DNA of 41,997 bases from Sphingobacteriales bacterium. Its GTDB lineage: Bacteria; Bacteroidota; Bacteroidia; Chitinophagales; Chitinophagaceae. The position numbers were made by a program, and so were the translations under genes. Shown piece after piece: positions 34,087 to 41,997 of this stretch. The DNA is taken from the NCBI GenBank assembly GCA_026391525.1, contig JAPLEF010000047.1, positions 1-41,997 on the forward strand, written 5' to 3'. Each line of letters starts with the position of its first letter. Positions within the stretch are counted from its first letter, which is position 1. The notes beneath the pieces were generated by a model that saw only the letters and a list, made by a program, of their open reading frames with translations, searched no databases and was not told the DNA's origin.

Positions 34087-34536
34087 TTAAAAATCATCAT
34101 CATCAAAACCCGCACCGTCGTTCATATCATCAAATAGGCCGAGATCTTTAAAATCATCATCTACTCCAAATTCATCATCTGCTTTGCCTGGCTTTTTTGG
34201 AGTTCCTGAAGCTTTTTTCAGTTTTGATTTTGGAATATCAAATTCATCAAAATCAGGATCCCAATTATCATCTTCGTCGGGCTTTTCCCAATCATCAGCC
34301 ACTTCAACTTCTTCTTCATCGTCTTCATCATCATCATCCGAAGCCTTTTTAGTACTTGCTTTCCCTTTGGCTGGTTTCTTTGGTGCAGATTCTTCGGTAC
34401 TGTCTAATAATTCATCGTCTTCTTCATCTTCATCAGCAGACTTTGCTTTAGAAGATGCTTTCTTTACAATCGCTTTTTTAGGAGCAGCTGCTTTTTTAGA
34501 AGGGCTCTTTTTTTCGTTTTCAGATTTTGACACCAT
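34087..34536 (-). CDS. highly charged, predicted disordered protein
   Basis: The 149-residue product is almost all charged and small residues. Residues 1-34 are Lys/Ser/Ala-rich (KKAAAPKKAIVKKASSKAK), like a histone H1-type tail; then acidic blocks (DEDEEDDELLDSTEES, DDDDEDDEEEVEVADDWEKPDEDDNWDPDFDEFDI) alternate with Lys patches, ending GAGFDDDDF. No fold or motif is recognised. Codon-level structure and a conserved-looking DFDEFDIP segment argue that it is a real gene rather than a simple repeat. It lies between purA (81 bp upstream) and pabB (8 bp downstream). A nucleic-acid- or RNA-polymerase-associated role is speculation. Confidence 0.7.
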   Translation of the reverse strand: MVSKSENEKKSPSKKAAAPKKAIVKKASSKAKSADEDEEDDELLDSTEESAPKKPAKGKASTKKASDDDDEDDEEEVEVADDWEKPDEDDNWDPDFDEFDIPKSKLKKASGTPKKPGKADDEFGVDDDFKDLGLFDDMNDGAGFDDDDF

Positions 34537-34617
34537 ATATCAGGGATTAGTGATGTAAAATTTCATCGCCTTTTCCAATTAGCCAAATATTTCTTCTCTT
34601 TTTTTTGATATTTATTA

Positions 34618-35880
34618 TTACACGGAAACAATTTGATCTCTGCCCGGCCCGTTGCTGATAAATTTTACCGGCACACCCAGATAGGTATTGATAAAACCAA
34701 TATACAATTTCATTTTTTCAGGCATCGTTTCGTAATTACTTACAGTAGAAATATCGGTATTCCATCCTGCACAGGATTCATAAATGGCATCGATGTTCAT
34801 GCGATGCATTTGGAAAGGTACTGTTTGTTGTGCTTCTCCATTGATTTTATAACTGGTACAGGCTTTCAGTTCTTCCAATCCATCAAGAATATCCGCTTTT
34901 GTCATCACGATTTGAGAAACGCCATTGATCATACAAGCAAAGCGAAGTGCCACTAAATCAATCCATCCGCAGCGGCGGGGCCTTCCGGTAGTGCTGCCAA
35001 ATTCATTGCCAGCATTTCGCAGGAAATCGCCGGTAGCATCGGTGAGCTCTGTTGGGAATGGGCCACTACCAACCCTTGTGCAATAGGCTTTGGTTATGCC
35101 GATCACTTCTTTTATTTTTTGAGGCGCAATCCCTAAGCCCGAACAAACACCCGCAGAAACAGTACTGCTACTTGTTACAAAAGGGAAAGTGCCAAAATCT
35201 ACATCCAGCATACTGCCTTGGGCTCCTTCGGCAAGCACTTTATTACCCTGAGCAATTTTTTCGTTGATGAAATATTCGCCATTTACAATTTTAAATCCGC
35301 GTAAAAATTCAAGGGCATCAAAAAATTCTTCTTCCCACTGGCTGATATCTTCCTGAAAATTAAAATTATCAAGCAAACGCTGGTGCTTCATCCTCAGCTT
35401 GATATACTGGGTGGTAAAATTCTTATCCAGTAAATCGCCAACACGAAGGCCGTTCCTTCCTGTTTTATCCATGTAAGCCGGACCAATGCCTTTTAATGTA
35501 CTGCCGATTTTTTCAATTCCTTTCGAAAGTTCGCTGGCTTTATCAAGGGCACGGTGTGTGGGCAGGATGAGATGCGTGCGTTCACTGATGTAAAGATTGG
35601 TTTTATAATCGCCGCCAAGCGCGGCAACAGCTTCACATTCTTTTTTTAAAGTAATGGCATCAAGCACAACACCATTTCCAATCAGGTTAATCTTATCTGG
35701 ATGAAAAATACCACTGGGTATTTGGTGCAAAACCACTTTTTGATTATTCACATAAAGGGTATGCCCTGCATTTGGTCCGCCCTGGAAACGGGCAATAAGA
35801 TCATAATTTTTCGCAAAAAAATCTACTATTTTTCCTTTGCCTTCATCGCCCCATTGTAACCCTAGAATAACATCTACCAT
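34618..35880 (-). CDS. purA: adenylosuccinate synthetase
   Basis: Makes adenylosuccinate from IMP, aspartate and GTP, the committed step to AMP. The 420-residue enzyme has QWGDEGKGKIVDFF (residues 9-22), the IMP site QFGGPNAGHT-like RFQGGPNAGHTLY, GIGPAYMDKTGRNGLRVGDLL, TTGRPRRCGWIDL and FISNGPGRDQ at the end. Complete. An upstream TAATTTCG (minus strand, 35975-35968) is a possible -7 box about 88 nt from the ATG. Confidence 0.97.
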   Translation of the reverse strand: MVDVILGLQWGDEGKGKIVDFFAKNYDLIARFQGGPNAGHTLYVNNQKVVLHQIPSGIFHPDKINLIGNGVVLDAITLKKECEAVAALGGDYKTNLYISERTHLILPTHRALDKASELSKGIEKIGSTLKGIGPAYMDKTGRNGLRVGDLLDKNFTTQYIKLRMKHQRLLDNFNFQEDISQWEEEFFDALEFLRGFKIVNGEYFINEKIAQGNKVLAEGAQGSMLDVDFGTFPFVTSSSTVSAGVCSGLGIAPQKIKEVIGITKAYCTRVGSGPFPTELTDATGDFLRNAGNEFGSTTGRPRRCGWIDLVALRFACMINGVSQIVMTKADILDGLEELKACTSYKINGEAQQTVPFQMHRMNIDAIYESCAGWNTDISTVSNYETMPEKMKLYIGFINTYLGVPVKFISNGPGRDQIVSV

Positions 35881-36023
35881 TGTTTAAGCGTTAATTAAGT
35901 AATGTGATTGGAGATACAGCATGGTAAAGTATATCATGATGATAGCAGTATCATTATTAGTAAACTGCGAAATTAATGGAAAAAAATCACTTCAGTACCT
36001 CATAAAAAGGATGTATCAAACGC

Positions 36024-37265
36024 TTACGCTACCTTAAGTAAACTCAATTTGGTGCTGTTGAATTTCCGGTTGGCATATTCTAAAGTGACTTCGAAACTTT
36101 TTACTTTCTGTGAGGGCAATTCATACATGGCATCGGTGAGTATTCCTTCACAAATGCTACGAAGGCCACGGGCTCCGAGCTTGTATTCCAATGCTTTTTC
36201 AACCATGAAATCGTACACAGCCGGTTCGAAACTAAGGGCGATGCCTTCTATCTCAAATAAACGGGTGAATTGTTTGATGAGCGAATTTTTAGGTTCGGTA
36301 AGGATGCTGCGTAAGGTTTCTGCATCCAGTGGATTGAGGTAGGTTACTACAGGTAAACGGCCCAGTAATTCAGGAATCAGTCCGAAATGTTTAAGATCGA
36401 CAGCATTTACAAACTGCAACAAATTGTTATGTTGGTATTCCTGCAATTCTTTGTTCACATTAAAACCAATAGCATTGGTATTTACCCTTCGGGCGATGAT
36501 GCGATCGATGCCATCAAAAGCACCACCACAAATAAAAAGGATATTCTGTGTATTTACTTTGATCAGTTTCTGCTCAGGATGTTTTCGTCCGCCCTGTGGT
36601 GGTACCAGTACTTCACTGCCTTCCAATAATTTTAAAAGGCCTTGCTGAACCCCTTCGCCACTCACATCGCGGGTGATGGATGGGTTATCGCTTTTACGGG
36701 CGATCTTGTCAATCTCATCAATATAAACAATGCCCCTTTCGGCAGCAGCTACATCATAATTACAGGATTGCAGTAAACGGGTGAGCATGCTCTCTACATC
36801 TTCACCAACATATCCGGCTTCCGTAAAAACGGTTGCATCAACAATGGCAAAAGGAACATTCAACATGCGGGCAATAGATTTAGCCAATAAGGTTTTACCG
36901 GTTCCTGTTTCGCCCACCATGATGATATTGCTTTTTTCAATTTCAACATCATTCTCAATTTTTTGGTTGAGCCGTTTGTAATGATTGTACACCGCAACTG
37001 CCAGAATTTTTTTGGCATCATCCTGCCCAATAACATATTCATCAAGGAACTTCTTGATTTCCATGGGCTTCTTTACTGTCAATTTAAAAGAAGAGGTATT
37101 TGAAGCTTTGCCATCGGCTAAGCCTGTTAATTCCACTGCAATGATTTCCTGTGCATGTTCTACACAGTTCTCACAGATATGACCATCCTGACCTGCAATG
37201 AGGATCTTCACTTCATCGCGACTTCTTCCGCAGAATGAACAATGTAAAATTTGTTGTTTGGCCAT
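36024..37265 (-). CDS. clpX: ClpX, ATPase subunit of ClpXP
   Basis: AAA+ unfoldase that feeds proteins to ClpP. The 413-residue product has the N-terminal zinc-binding domain C9-x2-C12 ... C31-x2-C34, Walker A GETGTGKT at 118-125, Walker [11 protein letters not shown], pore loop GYVGEDVE, and the RSEFIGRLP-equivalent [10 protein letters not shown] with the family C-terminus. It follows the two clpP genes on the same strand but is separated by a terminator (37372-37393) and has its own -7 element (37307-37314), so at least part of its transcription is independent. Confidence 0.96.
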   Translation of the reverse strand: MAKQQILHCSFCGRSRDEVKILIAGQDGHICENCVEHAQEIIAVELTGLADGKASNTSSFKLTVKKPMEIKKFLDEYVIGQDDAKKILAVAVYNHYKRLNQKIENDVEIEKSNIIMVGETGTGKTLLAKSIARMLNVPFAIVDATVFTEAGYVGEDVESMLTRLLQSCNYDVAAAERGIVYIDEIDKIARKSDNPSITRDVSGEGVQQGLLKLLEGSEVLVPPQGGRKHPEQKLIKVNTQNILFICGGAFDGIDRIIARRVNTNAIGFNVNKELQEYQHNNLLQFVNAVDLKHFGLIPELLGRLPVVTYLNPLDAETLRSILTEPKNSLIKQFTRLFEIEGIALSFEPAVYDFMVEKALEYKLGARGLRSICEGILTDAMYELPSQKVKSFEVTLEYANRKFNSTKLSLLKVA

Positions 37266-37306
37266 TAATGCAAGTTTTAGGTAATCAATCTTTACTTACC
37301 GTTTTA

Positions 37307-37314
37307 CAAAGATA
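37307..37314 (-). promoter_or_regulatory. -7 element TATCTTTG of clpX
   Basis: Full TAnnTTTG match on the minus strand, 41 nt upstream of the clpX ATG. No well-spaced -33 TTTG was found. Confidence 0.6.
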
Positions 37315-37371
37315 TACAACCGATTCAACATTGGCACGATTTCTACAGTTGATACTGCTTTATGTTAAAAT

Positions 37372-37393
37372 AAAAAAAGCCCGTTGAGGCTTT
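37372..37393 (-). terminator. intrinsic terminator after the clpP pair
   Basis: On the minus strand AAAGCC pairs with GGCTTT over a 6-nt loop and runs into seven T residues, 24 bp after the stop of the second clpP. It separates the clpP pair from clpX. Confidence 0.8.
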
Positions 37394-37417
37394 ATAAAAT
37401 TTTAGAAAATTCAATGC

Positions 37418-38047
37418 TTATATTTTACTGGAGATATGATCAACTATACCATATACAATCGACTCCTGAGCATCCATCCAGTAATCACGGTCGAAATCTT
37501 TCATCACTTTTTCGAAGGTTTGTCCGCAGTTTTCAGCCAGCAATCTCGCACCCATTTCCTTTGTTTTGAGCATTTGTACTGCCATAATTTCCAGATCGGC
37601 ACTGGTTCCCCGGCCACCACCACTGGGTTGATGAATCATTACCTCACCATGCGGAAAAATATAGCGCTTACCCTTGGTGCCACCACTGAGCAAAATACTG
37701 CCCATACTGGCAGCCATGCCCATACAAACGGTACTCACAGGTGAACTGATCATTTGCATGGTATCGTAAATCACCATGCCGGAAGTAACCATTCCACCGG
37801 GGCTGTTGATATAAAAGGTAATGTCTTTACCTGGGTCGAGGGCTTCCAGATAAAGCAGGCGGTCGGTAATGTCTTTTGCAGATTTATCATCCACAGCGCC
37901 CCATAAAAACACTTTGCGCTGTTCGATAAATTTTTTGTCGAACATCCATCCGCTCATCATTTTTTCCATTGGGTTTTCGGGCAGGTTTGCAGGAGTTTCT
38001 TCATCATCCTGGCGGATAAACTTATTATTAATATTCATATCAAGCAA
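37418..38047 (-). CDS. second ClpP protease subunit (ClpP paralogue)
   Basis: The 209-residue product keeps the whole ClpP catalytic set: S114 in MGMAASMGS, H139 in MIHQP, and D188 in DFDRDYW. It differs from its neighbour at 38070 in the N-terminal extension (about 45 residues with MMSGWMFDKKFIEQ) and in the handle region (LKTKEMGARLLAENCGQTFEKVMKDF). Its start lies 22 bp after the first clpP stop, so the pair is surely co-transcribed. Two ClpPs could form a mixed ClpP1-ClpP2 tetradecamer, as in mycobacteria or Listeria, or separate rings. An ATG at 38038 is an alternative start. Confidence 0.9.
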   Translation of the reverse strand: MLDMNINNKFIRQDDEETPANLPENPMEKMMSGWMFDKKFIEQRKVFLWGAVDDKSAKDITDRLLYLEALDPGKDITFYINSPGGMVTSGMVIYDTMQMISSPVSTVCMGMAASMGSILLSGGTKGKRYIFPHGEVMIHQPSGGGRGTSADLEIMAVQMLKTKEMGARLLAENCGQTFEKVMKDFDRDYWMDAQESIVYGIVDHISSKI

Positions 38048-38069
38048 TGCGTTTAGAATTGAAATTTAA

Positions 38070-38762
38070 TTAATCTTTTTTGTTCTTGCGTGGGTTCATC
38101 AGCAACACTTCATCTACCAAACCATATTCTTTTGCTTCGGTAGAAGTCATCCAATAATCACGGTCGCAATCGATGGCCACTTTATCAACCGGCTGGTGGG
38201 TATGATGTGCAATGATTTCATACAACTCTCTCTTGACTTTACGGATTTCATTCACTGTAATTTCGATATCAGTTGCTTGCCCCCCCGCTCCTGCACTGGG
38301 TTGGTGCATCATGATCCGGCTATGTTTTAAAGCAGTGCGTTTCCCTTTCGCGCCGGCACACATCAATACAGCTCCCATACTGGCAGCCATTCCGGTACAG
38401 ATGGTGGCAATTTCCGGGGTAATGAACTGCATGGTGTCGTACATGCCTAAACCGGCGTAAACACTACCGCCGGGGCTGTTGATATACATTTGAATATCGC
38501 GGGTGCGATCGGTGCTTTCTAAAAACAACAATTGTGCGGTTACGATATTGGCCACTTCGTCGTTGATGGGATAGCCCAAAAAAATGATACGGTCCATCAT
38601 AAGGCGGCTGTAAACATCCATAACGGCCACATTCATCGGGCGTTCTTCAATGATATTCGGAGTGAGGTTGGTTACATTGTGGTTGATATATCCATGCAGG
38701 GTATTACTGCTCACACCTTTGTGTTGAACAGCATATTTCTGAAATTCTTTTCCAAAATCCAT
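38070..38762 (-). CDS. clpP: ClpP protease proteolytic subunit
   Basis: Serine peptidase that forms the ClpXP degradation chamber. The 230-residue product has S128 (GMAAS), H153 (MMHQPSAGAGGQATDIEI) and D202 (DCDRDYWM), with the standard INSPGGSVYAGLGMYDTMQ strand. The N-terminus (MDFGKEFQKYAVQHKG to NLTPNIIEERPMNVAVMDVYSRL) is of the usual Bacteroidota form. First of two adjacent clpP genes; clpX follows further downstream. No tig (trigger factor) gene precedes it. Confidence 0.95.
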   Translation of the reverse strand: MDFGKEFQKYAVQHKGVSSNTLHGYINHNVTNLTPNIIEERPMNVAVMDVYSRLMMDRIIFLGYPINDEVANIVTAQLLFLESTDRTRDIQMYINSPGGSVYAGLGMYDTMQFITPEIATICTGMAASMGAVLMCAGAKGKRTALKHSRIMMHQPSAGAGGQATDIEITVNEIRKVKRELYEIIAHHTHQPVDKVAIDCDRDYWMTSTEAKEYGLVDEVLLMNPRKNKKD

Positions 38763-38827
38763 GAGGGGTTATTGTTTAAATGTAAATGAACAGCGGCAAG
38801 TTAAGGGAACAATAGTTGTTGGTGAAA

Positions 38828-39523
38828 TTAATCCCTGCTTCTTCCCTGATAAATAAGAATGTATTGAACCAGCATGGCCACAGATGCTAAAGCAGCTACA
38901 ACATAAGTTAGAGCGGCCCATTTGAGGGCATCTTTTGCTTTTTCTTTTTCGGGTGCGGATGTGATATTGGCAGTATCCAACCAGCGCAAAGCACGTGCTG
39001 AAGCGTCAAATTCTACCGGTAAGGTAATCAATGAAAACAAAGTGGTTACGGCAAAAAGAATGATCCCAATGAGTAAAAGCGTTTGGTTTCCTCCGCCAAA
39101 ACCTAAAACACCTAAACCGGCAATGATCACCCATTGAGAGAGATTGGTACTGATTTGAACAGCGGGCACGATCTTACTGCGCAGCATCAACATCGAATAA
39201 GCGGTTGCATGTTGAACGGCATGTCCACATTCATGAGCAGAAACTGCGGCAGCAGATATGCTTCTTCCTTCATAAACATCGCGGCTAAGATTTACTGTTT
39301 TATTAATAGGATTGTAATGATCGGTCAATTGGCCTTCCACACAAGTAACCTGTACATCATAAATGCCGTTATCGCGAAGCATTTTTTGTGCAATTTCATT
39401 TCCGCTCAGGTTTACAGCTAATCCTTGTTTAGCATAAGTAGCGAATTTACTTTTCAACCGGTATTGTACTGCCATTCCAAGCAGCATAAAAATGATGGAG
39501 ATGGCAAAAATTCCTAACGTCAT
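38828..39523 (-). CDS. YugP-family membrane zinc metallopeptidase
   Basis: The 231-residue product has an N-terminal transmembrane helix (LGIFAISIIFMLLGMAV), the HEXXH motif VSAHECGHAVQHAT (H-E at about 96-97), and two or three further hydrophobic segments (WVIIAGLGVLGFGG, LLLIGIILFAVTTLFSL, ALTYVVAALASVAMLVQYILI). This is the neutral zinc metallopeptidase family of Bacillus YugP; substrates are unknown. A promoter with TTTTG, a 19-bp spacer and TAGTTTTTG lies just upstream. Confidence 0.88.
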   Translation of the reverse strand: MTLGIFAISIIFMLLGMAVQYRLKSKFATYAKQGLAVNLSGNEIAQKMLRDNGIYDVQVTCVEGQLTDHYNPINKTVNLSRDVYEGRSISAAAVSAHECGHAVQHATAYSMLMLRSKIVPAVQISTNLSQWVIIAGLGVLGFGGGNQTLLLIGIILFAVTTLFSLITLPVEFDASARALRWLDTANITSAPEKEKAKDALKWAALTYVVAALASVAMLVQYILIYQGRSRD

Positions 39524-39548
39524 GTATTAATATTTTAAAAGTTAATTG

Positions 39549-39580
39549 CAAAAACTATTCCCATACCAAACCCTGACAAA
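39549..39580 (-). promoter_or_regulatory. promoter of the YugP-family peptidase gene
   Basis: Minus strand: TTTG (39580-39577), 19-bp spacer, TAGTTTTTG (39557-39549), one base longer than TAnnTTTG. The ATG is 25 nt further on. Confidence 0.5.
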
Positions 39581-39662
39581 ATTGCGTATCTGAAATGTAA
39601 TCTTTGTTGCAATTTAATTATTACCAGCCTATCTTTAAAGAATCTTTTTTCAGGGAAGGCAC

Positions 39663-39689
39663 AAAAAAAGGGTAGCAAAGCCACCCTTT
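39663..39689 (-). terminator. intrinsic terminator of atpA
   Basis: Minus strand AAGGGTGGC pairs with GCTACCCTT (one G-T wobble) over a 3-nt loop and continues into a run of eight T residues, starting 19 nt after the atpA stop. Confidence 0.88.
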
Positions 39690-39708
39690 ATCAAAAATTA
39701 AAACCACA

Positions 39709-41286
39709 TTATTTGTATTGACCTGCTAAACTTGCTGCCAGATCGGTCATCTTTTTCAAACCTTCTTCCGGCAATCCGCCCTTTTTGAATTCAGCCAGAA
39801 TTTCGGGATATTTGTTTTCCATTTCCAGGAGAAAATGTTCTTCGAAAGCTTTCACATTTTTTACGGAAACGTTTTTCAGTAAACCCTGAGTTCCCAAATA
39901 AATCATGGCTACCTGCTTTTCCACCGTAAATGGAGAATATTGCGCTTGCTTCAGGATTTCAACATTACGTGCACCTTTATCGATTACATTTTTTGTTGCC
40001 GCATCCAAATCGCCACCAAACTTAGAGAAAGCTTCTAACTCGCGGTATAGGGCCTGATCGAGTTTCAAAGTACCGGCCACTTTTTTCATCGATTTGATCT
40101 GCGCATTACCACCCACACGGCTTACCGAAATACCTACGTTAATCGCCGGACGGATACCTGCATTGAAGAGGTTACCTTCCAGGAAGATTTGTCCGTCGGT
40201 AATAGAAATCACATTGGTTGGAATATATGCCGAAACGTCACCTGCCTGTGTTTCAATAATTGGCAAAGCGGTTAAAGAACCTCCGCCTTTTACGAGATGC
40301 CTGATAGATTCCGGCAAATCGTTCATCTGTTGGGCGATTTCATCTTTTGAAACCACTTTAGCTGCCCTTTCGAGTAAACGGCTATGCAAATAGAACACAT
40401 CCCCGGGATAAGCTTCACGGCCTGGGGGGCGGCGAAGAAGAAGGGAAACCTCACGATAAGCTACCGCTTGTTTGGATAGGTCATCATAAATGATAAGTGC
40501 CGGCCTTCCGGTATCGCGGAAAAACTCTCCAATTGCAGCCCCGGCAAATGGTGCATAGAACTGTAATGGAGCCGGATCGGAAGCAGAAGCAGCAACAATG
40601 GTAGTATACGCCATTGCACCGTATTCTTCAAGGGTTTTCATGATCCCGGCGATGGTTGATGCTTTTTGTCCGATCGCTACATATATACAATATACCGGCT
40701 TACCGGCAGCGTAAAATTCTTTTTGATTGATAATAGTATCTACCGCGATGGCTGTTTTGCCGGTTTGACGGTCGCCAATAATAAGCTCACGCTGGCCACG
40801 TCCGATAGGAATCATGGCATCGATAGCTTTGATACCGGTTTGTAAAGGTTCTTTTACTGGCTCACGGAAAATTACTCCCGGTGCTTTGCGTTCCAAAGGC
40901 ATTTCGTAGAGTTCGCCTTTGATGGGCCCCTTACCATCAATAGGTTCTCCTAAGGTATTGATAACGCGGCCACTCAACCCATCTCCCACTTTGATTGAAG
41001 CGATTTGTGAGGTACGTTTTACTTTTGCACCTTCTTTGATATCTCCACTATCACCCATCAATACCACACCCACATTGTCTTCTTCCAGATTGAGGGCGAT
41101 GGCTTTAACCCCATTTTCAAATTCTACCAGCTCACCCGAACGAACATTGTTTAATCCATATACACGGGCAATACCATCACCTACCTGTAATACCGTTCCT
41201 ACTTCCTCTAAACTTGCGCCAGCATTGAAATTGCTGAGCTGTTGACGCAGTATTGCTGAAATCTCATCTGGTTTTATTTCTACCAT
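39709..41286 (-). CDS. atpA: F1Fo ATP synthase subunit alpha
   Basis: Nucleotide-binding alpha subunit of F1. From ATG 41286 ([17 protein letters not shown]) the protein is 525 residues; the frame extends to 41337, but the extra 17 residues do not resemble AtpA. It shows [11 protein letters not shown], Walker [28 protein letters not shown] and the C-terminal [21 protein letters not shown]. Unusually, it is monocistronic: own promoter (41373-41404) and own terminator (39663-39689), with no atpH upstream or atpG downstream in the window. Confidence 0.96.
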   Translation of the reverse strand: MVEIKPDEISAILRQQLSNFNAGASLEEVGTVLQVGDGIARVYGLNNVRSGELVEFENGVKAIALNLEEDNVGVVLMGDSGDIKEGAKVKRTSQIASIKVGDGLSGRVINTLGEPIDGKGPIKGELYEMPLERKAPGVIFREPVKEPLQTGIKAIDAMIPIGRGQRELIIGDRQTGKTAIAVDTIINQKEFYAAGKPVYCIYVAIGQKASTIAGIMKTLEEYGAMAYTTIVAASASDPAPLQFYAPFAGAAIGEFFRDTGRPALIIYDDLSKQAVAYREVSLLLRRPPGREAYPGDVFYLHSRLLERAAKVVSKDEIAQQMNDLPESIRHLVKGGGSLTALPIIETQAGDVSAYIPTNVISITDGQIFLEGNLFNAGIRPAINVGISVSRVGGNAQIKSMKKVAGTLKLDQALYRELEAFSKFGGDLDAATKNVIDKGARNVEILKQAQYSPFTVEKQVAMIYLGTQGLLKNVSVKNVKAFEEHFLLEMENKYPEILAEFKKGGLPEEGLKKMTDLAASLAGQYK

Positions 41287-41372
41287 TGCTTTATAATTGA
41301 AACGTGAAAAGTTGATTAGTTGAAGTTGATGATCCACTTATGGTACTGATCAACTGTTTTTTTAATCGGGTG

Positions 41373-41404
41373 CAAAGGTATGGGTTGGTGCTTGGAATGG
41401 CAAA
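41373..41404 (-). promoter_or_regulatory. promoter of atpA
   Basis: Minus strand: TTTG (41404-41401), a 20-bp spacer, TACCTTTG (41380-41373), an excellent Bacteroidota promoter. It gives a leader of about 80 nt before the ATG at 41286 and confirms that atpA has its own transcript. Confidence 0.8.
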
Positions 41405-41773
41405 AAAAAGAAAGCAAATCATCGAAAAAAATGAGGGTTGATGAGGTAGATGAATTCTTAATAATGAACTTAGCAAAAGATGAAGAGTACTTGCATAGGG
41501 ATTCGCTTTTACTGAAAGAAAATTATACTTGTACCTGTTTTTTTTTGATAGGACTATTTCCTGTTACAGATGATTGGCGCCCGATTTTAAGCTATTCACG
41601 GTATTAAAGGGCTTTTGGCGGTTCTTCTCATAGCATGACAAACAAAAAATGTGTAATTTTCCAATTCGAAAATCAAGAAGCAATTGTTGTTTACCAGATG
41701 AGTACCGTCCCTGTGATAAACCTTAAAAATTTTCACATGATATCTAAAATGAATAAATTTTACATTGTAGCCG

Positions 41774-41830
41774 ATAACCAGTGATCGGAAAGATTCCTAT
41801 CTTTTGAATCTGGTTATTAAAGTCTTTTTT
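41774..41830 (+). other. nested inverted repeat followed by a T run
   Basis: ATAACCA (41774-41780) pairs with TGGTTAT (41811-41817) and, inside it, GATTC (41792-41796) pairs with GAATC (41806-41810). An 11-nt bulge interrupts the left arm. Seven T residues follow at 41824-41830. It could be a terminator or a structured leader element; no gene clearly ends here. Confidence 0.35.
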
Positions 41831-41987
41831 TGTTAAACGGAGGATAATGATTTCCTGAAAAAGCATTACCTTTCAGCCCCAAAAATTAAAAAGGCAATCA
41901 ATTAAAATTTTCCCGGATTTTATCATGTTTCACCCCGACAAAGCAAAAAATAATGGTTTTGTCAGCCCAATTAAACAAGCAATTGTT

Positions 41988-41997
41988 ATGAAAAAGA
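41988..41997 (+). CDS. start of a gene cut by the right edge
   Basis: ATG AAA AAG at the last bases, a typical Bacteroidota signal-peptide start (M-K-K), after a non-coding stretch. Only three codons are visible, so neither product nor reality of the gene can be judged. Confidence 0.3.

Larger units (their letters stand above)
41287..41987. other. non-coding stretch upstream of atpA and of the right-edge gene
   Basis: About 700 bp with no convincing gene. It holds the atpA leader and promoter, and an inverted repeat near the right end. Two short open frames (41380-41607 and 41635-41784) are judged spurious: the first runs through the atpA promoter and has no recognisable features; the second (49 residues) has no signal, domain or promoter. 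Confidence 0.6.

Noticed and set aside
34184-34558. Ser/Phe-rich open frame opposite the charged protein
   Set aside because: It is the antisense reading of Asp/Lys codon runs (poly-Ser from GAT/GAA codons); the minus-strand gene explains it.
41380-41607. 75-codon open frame on the plus strand
   Set aside because: It overlaps the atpA promoter, has no recognisable domain or signal and shows an odd composition; likely chance.
41635-41784. 49-residue open frame on the plus strand
   Set aside because: No promoter, lipobox, membrane segment or familiar motif; its end overlaps the left arm of an inverted repeat.

Overview
The window looks like a chromosomal segment of a Bacteroidota bacterium, most likely Chitinophagales/Chitinophagaceae. 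The taxonomic evidence is: a PorT-like type IX secretion protein directly after ubiE; a secreted protease with a C-terminal T9SS-type sorting domain; promoters of the Bacteroidota form TTTG-N18-20-TAnnTTTG; almost no Shine-Dalgarno sequences; a dihydroorotase of the DDQVHFREPG type; the gene order pheT / coiled-coil protein / zapA / rny; and a SusC-like TonB receptor with an N-terminal carboxypeptidase-regulatory-like domain. Family-level placement is inference. The left edge has a 77-bp tandem duplication fused to a gene fragment and looks like a contig end.

Layout. 1-9.8 kb: the 3' end of a CoA-binding protein gene, a secreted unknown, a T9SS-sorted metzincin, a YkuK-like protein, engB, ubiE-porT, an outer-membrane barrel, and a pyrC-mutS-like pair. 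9.9-12.5 kb: comM/yifB, then a REP-associated tyrosine transposase (RAYT) with palindromic REP arms; the 3' end of the transposase plus its REP is tandemly duplicated. 12.5-19.5 kb: an ABC exporter, a DUF983 protein, a three-gene minus-strand locus (small His/Cys protein ending near RGPP, TonB receptor, lipoprotein) that I read as a candidate metal-uptake system, and a thiolase. 19.6-24 kb: pyrD, terC, rsmE, dnaB. 24-33 kb: pheT, coiled-coil protein, zapA, rny, rplS, a 42-aa lipoprotein, tatA, gatA, a lytic transglycosylase. 33-42 kb, minus strand: pabB, a highly charged disordered protein, purA, clpX, two adjacent clpP genes, a membrane zinc peptidase, and atpA with its own promoter and terminator. 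A new plus-strand gene appears to start at the right edge.

Most of the window is housekeeping: translation (pheT, gatA, rplS, engB, rsmE), replication (dnaB), pyrimidine and purine synthesis (pyrC, pyrD, purA), proteolysis (clpXP) and secretion (tatA, porT). The least explained parts are the RAYT/REP locus with its duplicated tail, the putative metal-uptake locus, the unlisted 42-aa lipoprotein, the ZapA-linked coiled-coil gene with a TTG start, the DnaA-box-like cluster between dnaB and pheT, and the bipolar charged protein.
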